Both the position numbers and the translations under genes were made by a program. A stretch of DNA of 13,349 nt from Ruminococcaceae bacterium UBA3751 (lineage in GTDB: Bacteria; Bacillota; Clostridia; Oscillospirales; Acutalibacteraceae): positions 1-13,349 of the forward strand of contig DFGL01000049.1 of NCBI GenBank assembly GCA_002371215.1. The letters run 5' to 3'. Below are positions 1 to 7,628 of the stretch, piece after piece (within the stretch, counting starts at the first letter, position 1; each line of letters opens with the position of its first letter). The notes under the pieces are model-generated. The model had not been told where the DNA came from. It made no database searches and saw only the letters and a program-made list of their open reading frames with translations.

Positions 1-299
1 ATCTGGTTATGGATTTACCGGGCTTCAAGAAAGAGGACGTTAAGGTTGCTCTTAAGGACGGATACCTCACGATTTCTGCCGAAAAGAGCCATAATCATGA
101 TGAAGAAGAAAAGAAAAACGGAAAATATATCCGCAGGGAGAGAGTTTACGGTTCCTGCTCAAGAAGCTTTTACGTTGGCGAGGATATCACCGATGAAGAC
201 ATCAAGGGTGAATTCAAGCACGGTATTCTTAAGCTGACTATACCGAAAACACAGCCCAAGGAAATTCCGAACACTACAAAATATATTGAACTTGATTAA
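1..299 (+). CDS. Hsp20 family small heat-shock protein, 3' part
   Basis: This is a partial gene whose 5' end lies outside the window. The reading frame is open from base 3 and ends at the TAA at 297-299. The visible ~98 residues cover most of an alpha-crystallin domain. An early LVMDLPGFKKEDVKV stretch matches the start of beta-strands in Hsp20 proteins. A GxLxI-type segment (DGYLTISAEK), a charged RRERVYGS..RSF stretch and the late A-x-x-x-GxLxLxIPK-like segment (FKHGILKLTIPK) follow in the expected order. Small heat-shock proteins are ATP-independent cytoplasmic holdases that bind unfolding proteins; this is family knowledge. The ATG at 9 is internal to the domain and is not the real start. 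A strong terminator follows directly, so this is the last gene of its transcript. Confidence 0.93.
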   Translation, partial: LVMDLPGFKKEDVKVALKDGYLTISAEKSHNHDEEEKKNGKYIRRERVYGSCSRSFYVGEDITDEDIKGEFKHGILKLTIPKTQPKEIPNTTKYIELD

Positions 300-310
300 T
301 AGCAAATATT

Positions 311-346
311 CAGCCCCGACGCTAAGCGCCGGGGCTGTTTTCTGTG
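311..346 (+). terminator. Rho-independent terminator of the Hsp20 gene
   Basis: The arms CAGCCCCG (311-318) and CGGGGCTG (330-337) pair perfectly, and CGC/GCG pairing continues inside the loop around TAA. A U-rich run (TTTTCTGTGTTT) follows on the plus strand. It begins 12 bases after the Hsp20 stop codon. Confidence 0.9.
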
Positions 347-417
347 TTTAATAACGCAAAACCATTTATACATAATTTTGGTAATTTGTGAATAAAAGAG
401 TTTTTTATGAGATTACG

Positions 418-780
418 TCACCCGTCTACTTTAATACGGAAAGTCCAATTAAAATCACCGATAGGTAACTCATATTCCTTTTCCGGCTCCGGTCCTATGT
501 CAAGCGTAAGGTCCTGATATTTAGCTACCTTTTTACCGCTGATTTTAATAAAAAAGCCGCTGACTCCGTCTTTCATTCTTGAAATCGTATACATAAAAAA
601 CGATTTTCCGCGTTCAAAAAAACCGTCGTCAACCGGAGCTTCAATCGGCGTACTGTCTTCTGCGGCAAAACAAGCACCGCCAAAAGGATTCATCGGCATA
701 GCAAACATCAGTAAAATGCACAGGCTTCTTTTTATTATAGATTTAATAGAAATCACTACCTGCTCATAGAAATAATACAT
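418..780 (-). CDS. Small exported protein of unknown function
   Basis: I do not recognise this 120-residue protein. Its N-terminus has basic residues (KSIIKR, about 13-18), a hydrophobic core (SLCILLMFAMPM) and a likely signal peptidase I site after GGACFA (residue 39 or 40). GGAC is a poor lipobox, so a lipoprotein is unlikely. The mature part of about 80 residues is acidic near its start, has one aromatic-rich stretch (GFFERGKSFFMYTISRMKDGVSGFFIKI), and no second membrane segment. The start is uncertain. The ATG at 780 has no Shine-Dalgarno sequence, and a 9-bp hairpin ends five bases before it. An AGGTAGTGA-like sequence inside the frame might serve a non-ATG start a few codons later. It is expressed alone from a consensus sigma-A promoter. 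No dedicated terminator is visible. Confidence 0.65.
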   Translation of the reverse strand: MYYFYEQVVISIKSIIKRSLCILLMFAMPMNPFGGACFAAEDSTPIEAPVDDGFFERGKSFFMYTISRMKDGVSGFFIKISGKKVAKYQDLTLDIGPEPEKEYELPIGDFNWTFRIKVDG

Positions 781-785
781 TTTAC

Positions 786-824
786 AAAACAGTTTTTGTA
801 CGTAACTGTTTTTTTAGAACAGTT
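786..824 (-). promoter_or_regulatory. Three AACAGTT/AACTGTT half-sites in the leader
   Basis: AAAACAGTT (786-794) and AACTGTTTT (804-812) form a perfect 9-bp inverted repeat with a 9-base spacer. A third copy of AACAGTT lies at 818-824. As RNA, the middle copy can pair with either outer copy, giving two mutually exclusive hairpins directly before the start codon. As DNA, the array could be an operator just downstream of the promoter. The sequence does not decide between these; neither hairpin has a terminator-type U-run. Confidence 0.5.
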
Positions 825-857
825 TATCGTCCTTTTTTGAACAATCTGTCTAATAAC

Positions 858-886
858 ATTATAACGGTGAGCTATTTTAATGTCAA
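858..886 (-). promoter_or_regulatory. Perfect consensus sigma-A promoter of the small exported protein gene
   Basis: Read on the minus strand, TTGACA (886-881) is followed by exactly 17 bases and TATAAT (863-858). The predicted transcription start is near 851, giving a leader of about 70 nt before the ATG at 780. Such an exact match implies strong transcription unless a repressor or leader structure limits it. Confidence 0.88.
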
Positions 887-919
887 TATCAGACTTTAAT
901 TACCGTAAATCTTGTTTTT

Positions 920-967
920 ATAAAAACAACCGGATACACAAAACGCTCTCGCGCTTTATGTATCCGG
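920..967 (-). terminator. Terminator of the surface protein/small peptide transcript
   Basis: CCGGATACA (930-938) pairs with TGTATCCGG (959-967), and AAA/TTT and CGC/GCG pairing continues inside. On the minus strand the stem is followed at once by TTGTTTTTA. It lies 28 bases after the stop of the 47-residue gene and 34 bases before the next promoter's -10, cleanly separating the two units. Confidence 0.85.
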
Positions 968-995
968 CGTTTATTCTTTTAAGGTATTTAGTCTT

Positions 996-1139
996 TTATA
1001 ACCCAACCTCAGGGAATTCGGGGTTTGTTACCTCTTCACCGCCCCAGGGTGGAGTTATAACGTCCGAGGTTGTCAGTATGTCTTCTTCTCTGCTTTGAAT
1101 CATCTTGAATTCAGGAGCCTTGTATTCTAATTCCGTCAT
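996..1139 (-). CDS. 47-residue small protein encoded behind the surface protein
   Basis: A short gene with ATG at 1139-1137 and TAA at 998-996, preceded by a near-ideal ribosome binding site (AAAGGAGG, GGAGG at 1150-1146, 6-base spacing). It starts 12 bases after the stop of the large surface protein gene and is followed by that unit's terminator, so the two are almost certainly co-transcribed. The peptide is acidic and starts MTELEYKAPEFKMIQ. Its middle reads EEDILTTSDVITPPWGGEE, and it ends in Pro/Glu-rich sequence. It has no signal peptide, membrane segment or Cys. From memory, short acidic peptides with a 'KYE.P....DVI.TS'-like layout recur in gut Firmicutes without assigned function; I could not check this. 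A role as a modified or processed peptide is speculation. Confidence 0.8.
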   Translation of the reverse strand: MTELEYKAPEFKMIQSREEDILTTSDVITPPWGGEEVTNPEFPEVGL

Positions 1140-1151
1140 TTTCTGCCTCCT

Positions 1152-4100
1152 TTATGCAAAGTAATAGTTTGCAGCCTTGCTGTAATAGTAAAGTGCTCTT
1201 GCAAGTGCTTTTGACTTAGCGTTAGTGCTGTTATTAAGTATGCTCTTCGCCCAGTCCGTTGCGGCATACTGCACCTTCGTTCCGTCTGAAAGTTCAAGCA
1301 GTATCGGCTTGCTGAGCTCGGTTGCGTAAATACCGCTGATATCAACTGCGTCCTTGCCGTTGTTATCAACCTTTGCCACTGCAAGTTCTTTTTCGCCAAT
1401 CTTCGCACTTACTACTTCTACGGAGCTGAGATCGTCCTTGAAGGTAAGGCGCATTGTAGCCTTAGACAGAATATACATCTGCGTTGAAGCGATTCCTGTT
1501 ACTACGCTGCCCTTCTTAATTCCCGCATTGCTTTCAATTTCAGGCTCAGCGTCAAAGTAGGAAGGTAAGGTATATTCGGGATATGCCGCATATTCATAAT
1601 TGAAGTAATCTGCCGCGTTCTTACCGTAGTCAAGAACGGCGTAGCTGAGGTTTACAAGCTTGTCGGAATAACCGTTTGCTTCTGCGTTTTCAATAATATA
1701 TTTACAGTAAGCGGCAACGGATACCGTAATTTCCTTCGTTGTGCCGTTAGTGAAGTAAACATTTGCAACAATCGGCTCATTCGCCTGCGCGATTGCCATT
1801 GTAAACGACTTTGCAAAATATCCGTTTTCGTCCGTTGTAATCCCGTCAGCGTTTACCGTTTCGGTAACGGTATTCTTTTCCTGCGACGTTACGTCGGGAT
1901 AGGTATAGACGATTTTTTCAACGTCTTCACCGTCCGCTGCGTGTCCGTCTATATCGACGAGAACATTGACGTCGATATTTTCTTCTACTGTAAGGTTATA
2001 TTTATCCTCTGCAGCAGGAATATCCGTCTCTTTTGTATCGGTATACTCTGTTTCGTTAAAGGTTGCAGTTGCTTTATATGTTTTACCGTCAGCCTGCTTT
2101 TCTACCGTTGCGTTGATTGTCTGTTCGTCCGTACAGTTCGTGCAGGAGAAGGTTGCAGTTGCGGCTTCATAACCGTTCCACGTCCATACAGGCTCGCCGT
2201 AGGAATGGCCCGTTGCGTCAACGTAATCACCGGCATAAGAACTGCCGCATTCTGAACAGATATATGTTGTATATCCCTGCTCGGTACAGGTCGGTGCCGT
2301 AGTAATCTCTTCGGTGTAGGTATGAACATGGGTATAGGTATACGGATGGAGGGTTGCTTCCGTCAGTGCGTTGTTACCGTAATTATTGATAGCAATATTA
2401 TTAAAGTCCTGAGCGCTCTTTGAATAGTAAACGTCAGTTAATGATTCGCAATAATCAAATGCGCACGACCAGATTTCATTCATTCCCTTTCCGATATATA
2501 CAGTTTTAAGACTGATACATTCTCTGAACGTATCAACTTCAAGCCATGTCATACTATCGGGAAGATATACGGTCTCAAGGTTTAAGCAGCCTTCAAACGC
2601 AAATGCGTAAGTCTGCGTTATGCCTTCGCCTATCGTTACCGTTTTAATATTTGTTGCTCCCGTGAATACACTGCTGTTTATCGGGCCCGTTCCCGTTATC
2701 GTAAGATTTCCGTCATCGTCAAGAACATAGCTTGCGTTACTTCCGCAGGAACCGCTCTTTTGTTCAAGAGGCTTAGCCCTGCAGGGGATGATTTCGGTCT
2801 TTCTTGCGCCGCAGACGGTGCATATAAAATGTTCTTCGCCGTCTTCAAAATATGTTGCTGGCCTTGAATAACTGTCAAAATCGATAAACCAGTCATGTAA
2901 ATCTTCATCGGTTCTTTCGCCGCAAAGCGCACACTCATGCCAGTGCATATTGTCGTCCTTGAACCATTCGCTGTTACAGGAGTGAGCGTCGGCATCAATG
3001 GCAATATCTTCGGTATATGTGTCGCCGCAGACCGTACAGGTATACGTCTTTTCGCCTGCTGCGGTACAGGTCGGCTCGGTTGTGATTTCGCCGTCGTTCC
3101 AGTTATGGCTTGCGGAACTGAAGGTTGCCGTATATGTAGTGTCGCCAGAGATTGCAGAAACGGCAGGAGACCAGCCATTAAATACATAATGAACGGAGTC
3201 GGTATAATCTCTTGAAGGCGTTGCGCCGTTATACTCAGGCGTTGCGCCAAAGCGTAAATTCTCGTCCGTTTCAACAACCTCGCCGTCTACCACCCATTTA
3301 ACCGTATATCTTTTTGTGCTAATAAATGTTGCTGACACCGTAACAGCTGTTGCCGGCATAATGAACTTATTATCGACAACCTCTATATTTTTATTATCCT
3401 CAGTCGTTACTGTCAGCTCATTGAGCGCATAACCTTCATCGGGCGTTACGGTAAGCGTAATCTCGTCGCCGTAATCCGCTTCGCTTACGCCCGTTACCGT
3501 ACCGTCCAGACTGCGCGCATAAGTAATCGTATTGTGCGCATAGGGCACCAGCTTTTTATCTTTAAGATCAGCAGCCGTAACCGTGCCGGTGTAATGCTGA
3601 GACAAATCATCCTTATTGGCAAAGGTCTGCCCGTCGGCAATAGTAATTGCCGGAGCTGTATCGTCAAAATTCTTGATATAAATACTGTCTGTCGGATTTT
3701 TGTATCCAAGCGTAATATTCTCTTTGGCTGCAAGCTGGATTTCAACATTTACGCTGCCGCCGAGTATTTTGATTTTACCACCGTTTTCAATCGCCCAGAT
3801 ATAGCCTGCATTGACATTACCGTCAAATATATTGACTACATTCTTAGCCGCCAGCATAAACGACACATTGAGATTACCGCCATACATATTTACGCTACCA
3901 GCGACTATGGTGGTGGTAGATAAAACGCCCGATTTATCTTTCTGACAGTATATATTCAGAGGTTTGGTTTCATCAACGTTAAGAATATAACCGCTTTCTA
4001 TATTCAGCGTCGCGCCATCGGCTAAAATAATACTCGCCTCGCCTGTGATTTTTAACTCATTGCTGTAGGTGATATCCTGATTCACGACGTACCATCCGCC

Positions 4101-5045
4101 GGGGAGCTCCGTTTCCGTACCTGTAAGCGGACGGGCAAATACTTCCTGCTCCTCGCCGTTTTCGTCAATATACGAAGCCTTACCATACGAGCCATAGGTT
4201 GCCGTGTAAACCATATCGCCGGTGACTTCACGCGGCTCAGGCGTCCAACCCGTAAAATAGTAGGCGTTGGCGTTGTCATAAGCTCTTGACGGCGTTTCAC
4301 CGTCAAAGGTCGGGATAACGCCCTGAGCAGCATTCTCGTCTGTTTCAAGCACGGTACCGTCGTAGTCTTTCCATTTGATGGTAGCATTGTCGTTCACGCA
4401 ATAAACCCTGTTGCCGTTATGAGCAAGCGCTTGCTCCGCTTCCTCATAGGTACTCAGCTTAGCTCCGTTTAAGGTAAAAGGCAGCGGAACATAAATATCC
4501 ACATTGCTTAAAAATCTGTCCCAGGCATATCCTGATTCAGTATTTGTATTAAGGTTATTTCCCTTGAACGTAAGCTTTTTGATACCGCTTTCGTAAAAAG
4601 GAGCAACCGTAGTAAACTCATTGAAAGATGCAGGAAGTTCGAGTTCCGTCAGTGACGAGCATCCTGAAAAGACGCCGAATTCCATCTCCTGCAGACCTTC
4701 TTCAAACACAACCTCAGTCAGATTGGAAAGGTCCCTGAATAGCATACGGCCGAGATAGGTAACGCCTTCCATGATAACAATCTTTTTTATTCTTGAATCA
4801 TTCCGAAACGGGCTATTCTTTTCAATGGGGTAATCATAGGTTGCACCGTTAGGTCCGTTTCTTTCAAGAAAAAGCGTACCGAGGCTGTTAAGCTTCCATT
4901 CAACATAGAGGCCGCATTCGCCGCTTGCAATGATTTCCGCACCTTCATAGGCTTCATCATCTGTTGCCATTGCCGTCATCGGCAACATACCGATCATCAT
5001 AATGATTGACATTATTAACGCAAGCATTCTTTTTGTAAGTTTCAT
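1152..5045 (-). CDS. Large secreted mosaic surface protein with LRR_5 and InlB-type repeats
   Basis: A 1297-residue exported protein. The ATG at 5045 (MKLTKRM) is chosen over an in-frame ATG 24 bases upstream because AGGAG at 5058-5054 lies 8 bases before it. The signal peptide is residues 1-27 (core ALIMSIIMMIGMLPM, cleavage after AMA). Modules in order: BspA-like leucine-rich repeats (about 85-165); an InlB B-repeat-like unit (223-284); a Gly/Asn-rich beta-strand repeat region (330-460); a divergent B-repeat (505-575); a second InlB-like unit close in sequence to the first (581-642); Cys-paired modules (658-677, 705-745, 918-935, about 967-970); and a second LRR block (790-880). The C-terminal part has two related motifs ending DYGKNAADYFNY (about 1111-1151) and YYYSKAANYYFA (1262-1297). 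There is no LPXTG, transmembrane anchor or dockerin, so secretion or non-covalent wall association is likely. Such proteins often bind host or matrix ligands, but the ligand is unknown. Confidence 0.9.
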   Translation of the reverse strand: MKLTKRMLALIMSIIMMIGMLPMTAMATDDEAYEGAEIIASGECGLYVEWKLNSLGTLFLERNGPNGATYDYPIEKNSPFRNDSRIKKIVIMEGVTYLGRMLFRDLSNLTEVVFEEGLQEMEFGVFSGCSSLTELELPASFNEFTTVAPFYESGIKKLTFKGNNLNTNTESGYAWDRFLSNVDIYVPLPFTLNGAKLSTYEEAEQALAHNGNRVYCVNDNATIKWKDYDGTVLETDENAAQGVIPTFDGETPSRAYDNANAYYFTGWTPEPREVTGDMVYTATYGSYGKASYIDENGEEQEVFARPLTGTETELPGGWYVVNQDITYSNELKITGEASIILADGATLNIESGYILNVDETKPLNIYCQKDKSGVLSTTTIVAGSVNMYGGNLNVSFMLAAKNVVNIFDGNVNAGYIWAIENGGKIKILGGSVNVEIQLAAKENITLGYKNPTDSIYIKNFDDTAPAITIADGQTFANKDDLSQHYTGTVTAADLKDKKLVPYAHNTITYARSLDGTVTGVSEADYGDEITLTVTPDEGYALNELTVTTEDNKNIEVVDNKFIMPATAVTVSATFISTKRYTVKWVVDGEVVETDENLRFGATPEYNGATPSRDYTDSVHYVFNGWSPAVSAISGDTTYTATFSSASHNWNDGEITTEPTCTAAGEKTYTCTVCGDTYTEDIAIDADAHSCNSEWFKDDNMHWHECALCGERTDEDLHDWFIDFDSYSRPATYFEDGEEHFICTVCGARKTEIIPCRAKPLEQKSGSCGSNASYVLDDDGNLTITGTGPINSSVFTGATNIKTVTIGEGITQTYAFAFEGCLNLETVYLPDSMTWLEVDTFRECISLKTVYIGKGMNEIWSCAFDYCESLTDVYYSKSAQDFNNIAINNYGNNALTEATLHPYTYTHVHTYTEEITTAPTCTEQGYTTYICSECGSSYAGDYVDATGHSYGEPVWTWNGYEAATATFSCTNCTDEQTINATVEKQADGKTYKATATFNETEYTDTKETDIPAAEDKYNLTVEENIDVNVLVDIDGHAADGEDVEKIVYTYPDVTSQEKNTVTETVNADGITTDENGYFAKSFTMAIAQANEPIVANVYFTNGTTKEITVSVAAYCKYIIENAEANGYSDKLVNLSYAVLDYGKNAADYFNYEYAAYPEYTLPSYFDAEPEIESNAGIKKGSVVTGIASTQMYILSKATMRLTFKDDLSSVEVVSAKIGEKELAVAKVDNNGKDAVDISGIYATELSKPILLELSDGTKVQYAATDWAKSILNNSTNAKSKALARALYYYSKAANYYFA

Positions 5046-5095
5046 ATAAATATCTCCTATAAAGAACAAATCTATATTAATAATTTTGATTATAT

Positions 5096-5124
5096 ATTAT
5101 AGCAAAAAACAAAACAAATGTCCA
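5096..5124 (-). promoter_or_regulatory. Promoter of the surface protein gene
   Basis: On the minus strand, TGGACA (5124-5119) is followed by 17 bases and TATAAT (5101-5096), with a TGC extended -10 directly upstream. The predicted start is near 5089, giving a leader of about 43 nt. Confidence 0.82.
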
Positions 5125-5161
5125 ATAAAAAAAGAAATATTTAAAAAAAGTTCCTCTGAAG

Positions 5162-5198
5162 ACAGCAATCAGCCGCCGAAACGGCGGCTGATTGCTGT
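5162..5198 (-). terminator. Long perfect hairpin, probable terminator of the DUF3592-like gene
   Basis: A 17-bp perfect stem (5162-5178 with 5182-5198) is closed by an AAA loop, about 60 bases beyond the end of the DUF3592-like gene. Reading leftward, the T7 run comes about 12 bases after the stem instead of immediately, so termination efficiency is uncertain. It also insulates the surface protein promoter. Confidence 0.6.
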
Positions 5199-5261
5199 GA
5201 TTATAGACACTGATTAAACAGTATTTACAATCGACTTATATGTAAGGTCAATCCTCTTAAA

Positions 5262-5687
5262 TTACCCTTTTCTAATAAAGGCTTTGATTACGGAAACGCA
5301 TCCCGCAATTGCAACTAATACTCCGAGGACAATAAAAATAACGCCGCCTTTTGAAGGATTAAGGGCTGAGATTTTCTCAGGATTCTTTGACTGAACCAAA
5401 ATATCAACCGTATCGCCGATTTTCAGGCTTTCATCCTGTTCAGGAGAAAGCACATGCTCGTATTTTTTGCCGTTAACCTCATAATCAATATATGCAGTAT
5501 TTACAAGACTATCCGGCTGATCAGGATCTGCCGAACTCTCCCATTCCTCCTGCACGTCAACAACGGTTGCTTTAATCTGTGTGTCGTATAAATCCTTTTC
5601 AGAAACAGTCTTAATACCGCTGACAGCAAACACTACACCAAAAACCACTGCGGCAATAGACATAACGATACTTATAATTCTGTTCAT
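5262..5687 (-). CDS. DUF3592-like membrane protein
   Basis: A 141-residue protein with one membrane helix at each end (about 5-25 and 115-137) and a soluble, probably extracytoplasmic, middle. The middle carries a pattern typical of DUF3592 proteins: a segment around VVDVQEEW, then IDYEVNGKKYEHVLSP, then the turn KIGDTVDILVQSKNPEK. The biochemical function of the family is not known. The start is supported by GGAGG at 5699-5695, seven bases before the ATG. The exporter gene ends 83 bases upstream with no clear terminator or good promoter between, so read-through is possible; a TATACT element at 5765-5760 has no convincing -35. The long hairpin at 5162-5198 lies downstream. Confidence 0.75.
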   Translation of the reverse strand: MNRIISIVMSIAAVVFGVVFAVSGIKTVSEKDLYDTQIKATVVDVQEEWESSADPDQPDSLVNTAYIDYEVNGKKYEHVLSPEQDESLKIGDTVDILVQSKNPEKISALNPSKGGVIFIVLGVLVAIAGCVSVIKAFIRKG

Positions 5688-5770
5688 TTTTTAACCTCCG
5701 TTTATTTTAATTCATTTTCAGTACGGACTTTTCGCTTTTAATAAATACTGAATTTATTTAGTATAAGCAT

Positions 5771-6568
5771 TTATAAATTAAAAATGCCTGAGTCCGCAAG
5801 GAATTTAATAATATTGAATATGCACAAAAGAATAATTATAACCTGAACGGCAATGAAGTAGTTTTTGACAGCTTTATCGCTTGCTTTTTTATTGAACGTT
5901 CTGCCGAGCAATGCGCCGCAAATCCCTGCAATAATCACATAGGGCAGAAGCTTAATACTGAACGGGGAAACACCTTTGGCGGCAATACTTATAAGCTTTG
6001 TTCCCTGAGCAAAAAGAATGGTCAGCAGGCTGCCTATAACCGCCGTTTTGATTTCAAGCCCGAATACGAGCGTAATAACCGCTACGTTAATCGGACCTCC
6101 GCCTATACCGAGAAAAGCGGAAACGCAGCCGAGAACAACGCCGACGAAAACAGCCGTATACCACTCGTTTCTGTTCAGGCTCTTCCTTTTATCATTTTTT
6201 ATATATATGACAACAAAGATAATAAGAATCAACAGAATGACGTTTTGAATAATCCTTATCACTGAATCGCTGCCGGTGAATCCCGAAAAGATAAACTCAC
6301 CCAGCCACCCGCCAAATGCAGAGCCGATAGCAAGCGGCAGCATTGTCTTTATATGTTGCCTTTGTTCTTTAATCTGCTTTGAACTAATCACCGTTGATAC
6401 AAGTGACATTGCAAATACGGCGCAGGAGGAGATAACCGAAATTTGCGCCGCGGAGTATTCGCCGAAGGCATCGAACACAGGCTTGATAATAACGCCGCCG
6501 CCAATGCCTGCTAATGCGCCGAGAGTAGTTGCAAAAAGAACAACTATGATATAAATAATATCACTCAT
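5771..6568 (-). CDS. TauE/SafE family anion exporter (DUF81)
   Basis: A 265-residue integral membrane protein with about eight hydrophobic segments in the usual two-repeat arrangement. The glycine-rich signatures GALAGIGGGVIIKPV (about residues 17-31) and FLGIGGGPINVAV (about 152-164) are the hallmark of the TauE/SafE family. Characterised members move sulfite, sulfoacetate or related sulfur anions across the cytoplasmic membrane, usually outward; the substrate here is inferred. GGAGG at 6580-6576 lies seven bases before the ATG. The gene overlaps the end of the radical SAM gene by 8 bp, so the two are co-transcribed and probably translationally coupled. That pairing suggests disposal of sulfur anion released by sulfatase activity. 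Confidence 0.9.
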   Translation of the reverse strand: MSDIIYIIVVLFATTLGALAGIGGGVIIKPVFDAFGEYSAAQISVISSCAVFAMSLVSTVISSKQIKEQRQHIKTMLPLAIGSAFGGWLGEFIFSGFTGSDSVIRIIQNVILLILIIFVVIYIKNDKRKSLNRNEWYTAVFVGVVLGCVSAFLGIGGGPINVAVITLVFGLEIKTAVIGSLLTILFAQGTKLISIAAKGVSPFSIKLLPYVIIAGICGALLGRTFNKKASDKAVKNYFIAVQVIIILLCIFNIIKFLADSGIFNL

Positions 6569-7628
6569 ACGAAAGCCTCCTTGCTATCTGAACCATTCTG
6601 TCAGCAGCATAATCAAAAAACTCTTTATATGCTTCGCAGTATTTATTTTTGGTATATCCGTCTGTTCTGTCACGCCGGCAACCGCCCCGACAGAGAATAT
6701 AGTATTTACAACTGCTGCAGTTCTCGTGAATTATGTGTGATTTTTCAATAAACGCTTTGTGTTTTTCATTTATTACAAACGGAGTTTCGTTAAAAATGCT
6801 TCCGAGCTTATATTCGTTTTGGCAGTAAAAATCGCAGGGAAACAAATCGCCGTTTGCCTCAACAACGTAATAGCTTCCGCAAACGCCGCACATAGCGCAG
6901 TTTTCAGGCGGATTGCCCATCAATATATTGATATAGTTATCAATATGGCGCACGGAGATATAGTTACCTTTCATCCATTCTTCACACCATAAATCAAAGG
7001 ATTTTTTCAAAAATTCCGCATACGATTTACAGGAAAGCGAAACGCCGTTTCCCTCATCTACATAAGGGATGAACTGCAGATATTTAAAACCGTGCTTTTT
7101 AAAATACGCCCAAGTGCGCTCAATATCAGCCGCATTTTTGTCATCAATAACAGAAAGAATATTAAAGTCCACGCTATGCTTTTTCATCAACGAACAGGCA
7201 CTGAGTATTTGAGGCAGAACGCTGTTTTTGTTTTTGTCAAGACGGTATCGGTCGTTAGTTTTTCGATTCCCGTCGAGCGATACTCCGATTAAAAAGTTAT
7301 TTCTTTTAAAGAATTCTGCAAAACTTTCATCAATAAGAAGTCCGTTCGTCTGCAAGGCAAAATTAACCGGTATGCTTAGGTTTTGTTTAACTGACTGAAC
7401 AAAATATTCAAAATAATCAAGTCCTGCAAGCGTAGGCTCGCCGCCCTGAAACATTACGGATAAAGCCGACGGCTGATATTCCCTGATTTTGCGTATCAGT
7501 TCATCAACAGTTTCCCTTGCCATTATTCTGTTTTCTCTCGTTTTGCTTGCCGTTTTGTAAAAGCAGTAGGTGCAATTCATATTGCAAAGTCCTGCGGCAG
7601 GCTTAATGAGTAAGGTTAAAGGTTTCAT
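6561..7628 (-). CDS. Radical SAM/SPASM protein, anaerobic sulfatase-maturase type (anSME-like)
   Basis: A 355-residue cytoplasmic enzyme of normal anSME length. The radical SAM cluster is CNMNCTYC (Cys15, 19, 22; CX3CX2C with Tyr before the last Cys), followed by QGGEPT (61-66) and a VSLDG strand end (116-120). The C-terminal SPASM region holds Cys244, 247, 250, 265 and 269, then 304, 307, 313, 317 and 331. This spacing fits the two auxiliary [4Fe-4S] clusters. Asp266 in PCDFY sits where anSME enzymes have their catalytic Asp. Known members oxidise an active-site Cys or Ser of sulfatases to formylglycine under anaerobic conditions. No sulfatase gene is in the window, and another peptide substrate cannot be excluded. 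No clear ribosome binding site precedes the ATG at 7628. An 8-bp overlap couples it to the TauE/SafE gene. Confidence 0.88.
   Translation of the reverse strand: MKPLTLLIKPAAGLCNMNCTYCFYKTASKTRENRIMARETVDELIRKIREYQPSALSVMFQGGEPTLAGLDYFEYFVQSVKQNLSIPVNFALQTNGLLIDESFAEFFKRNNFLIGVSLDGNRKTNDRYRLDKNKNSVLPQILSACSLMKKHSVDFNILSVIDDKNAADIERTWAYFKKHGFKYLQFIPYVDEGNGVSLSCKSYAEFLKKSFDLWCEEWMKGNYISVRHIDNYINILMGNPPENCAMCGVCGSYYVVEANGDLFPCDFYCQNEYKLGSIFNETPFVINEKHKAFIEKSHIIHENCSSCKYYILCRGGCRRDRTDGYTKNKYCEAYKEFFDYAADRMVQIARRLSYE

Noticed and set aside
418..780. Lipoprotein reading of the small exported protein (GGAC before the mature part)
   Set aside because: The residues before the Cys do not fit a normal lipobox, and a standard signal peptidase I site lies just after it.
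880..1098. 72-codon plus-strand frame upstream of the surface protein unit
   Set aside because: It runs antisense through the terminator and the 47-residue gene, has no ribosome binding site and no protein-like composition. The minus-strand small gene explains the region better.
2696..3277. Long alternative frames within the surface protein gene on both strands
   Set aside because: They are shadows of a repeat-rich, stop-poor coding region; signal peptide, promoter and ribosome binding site all belong to the 1297-residue frame.
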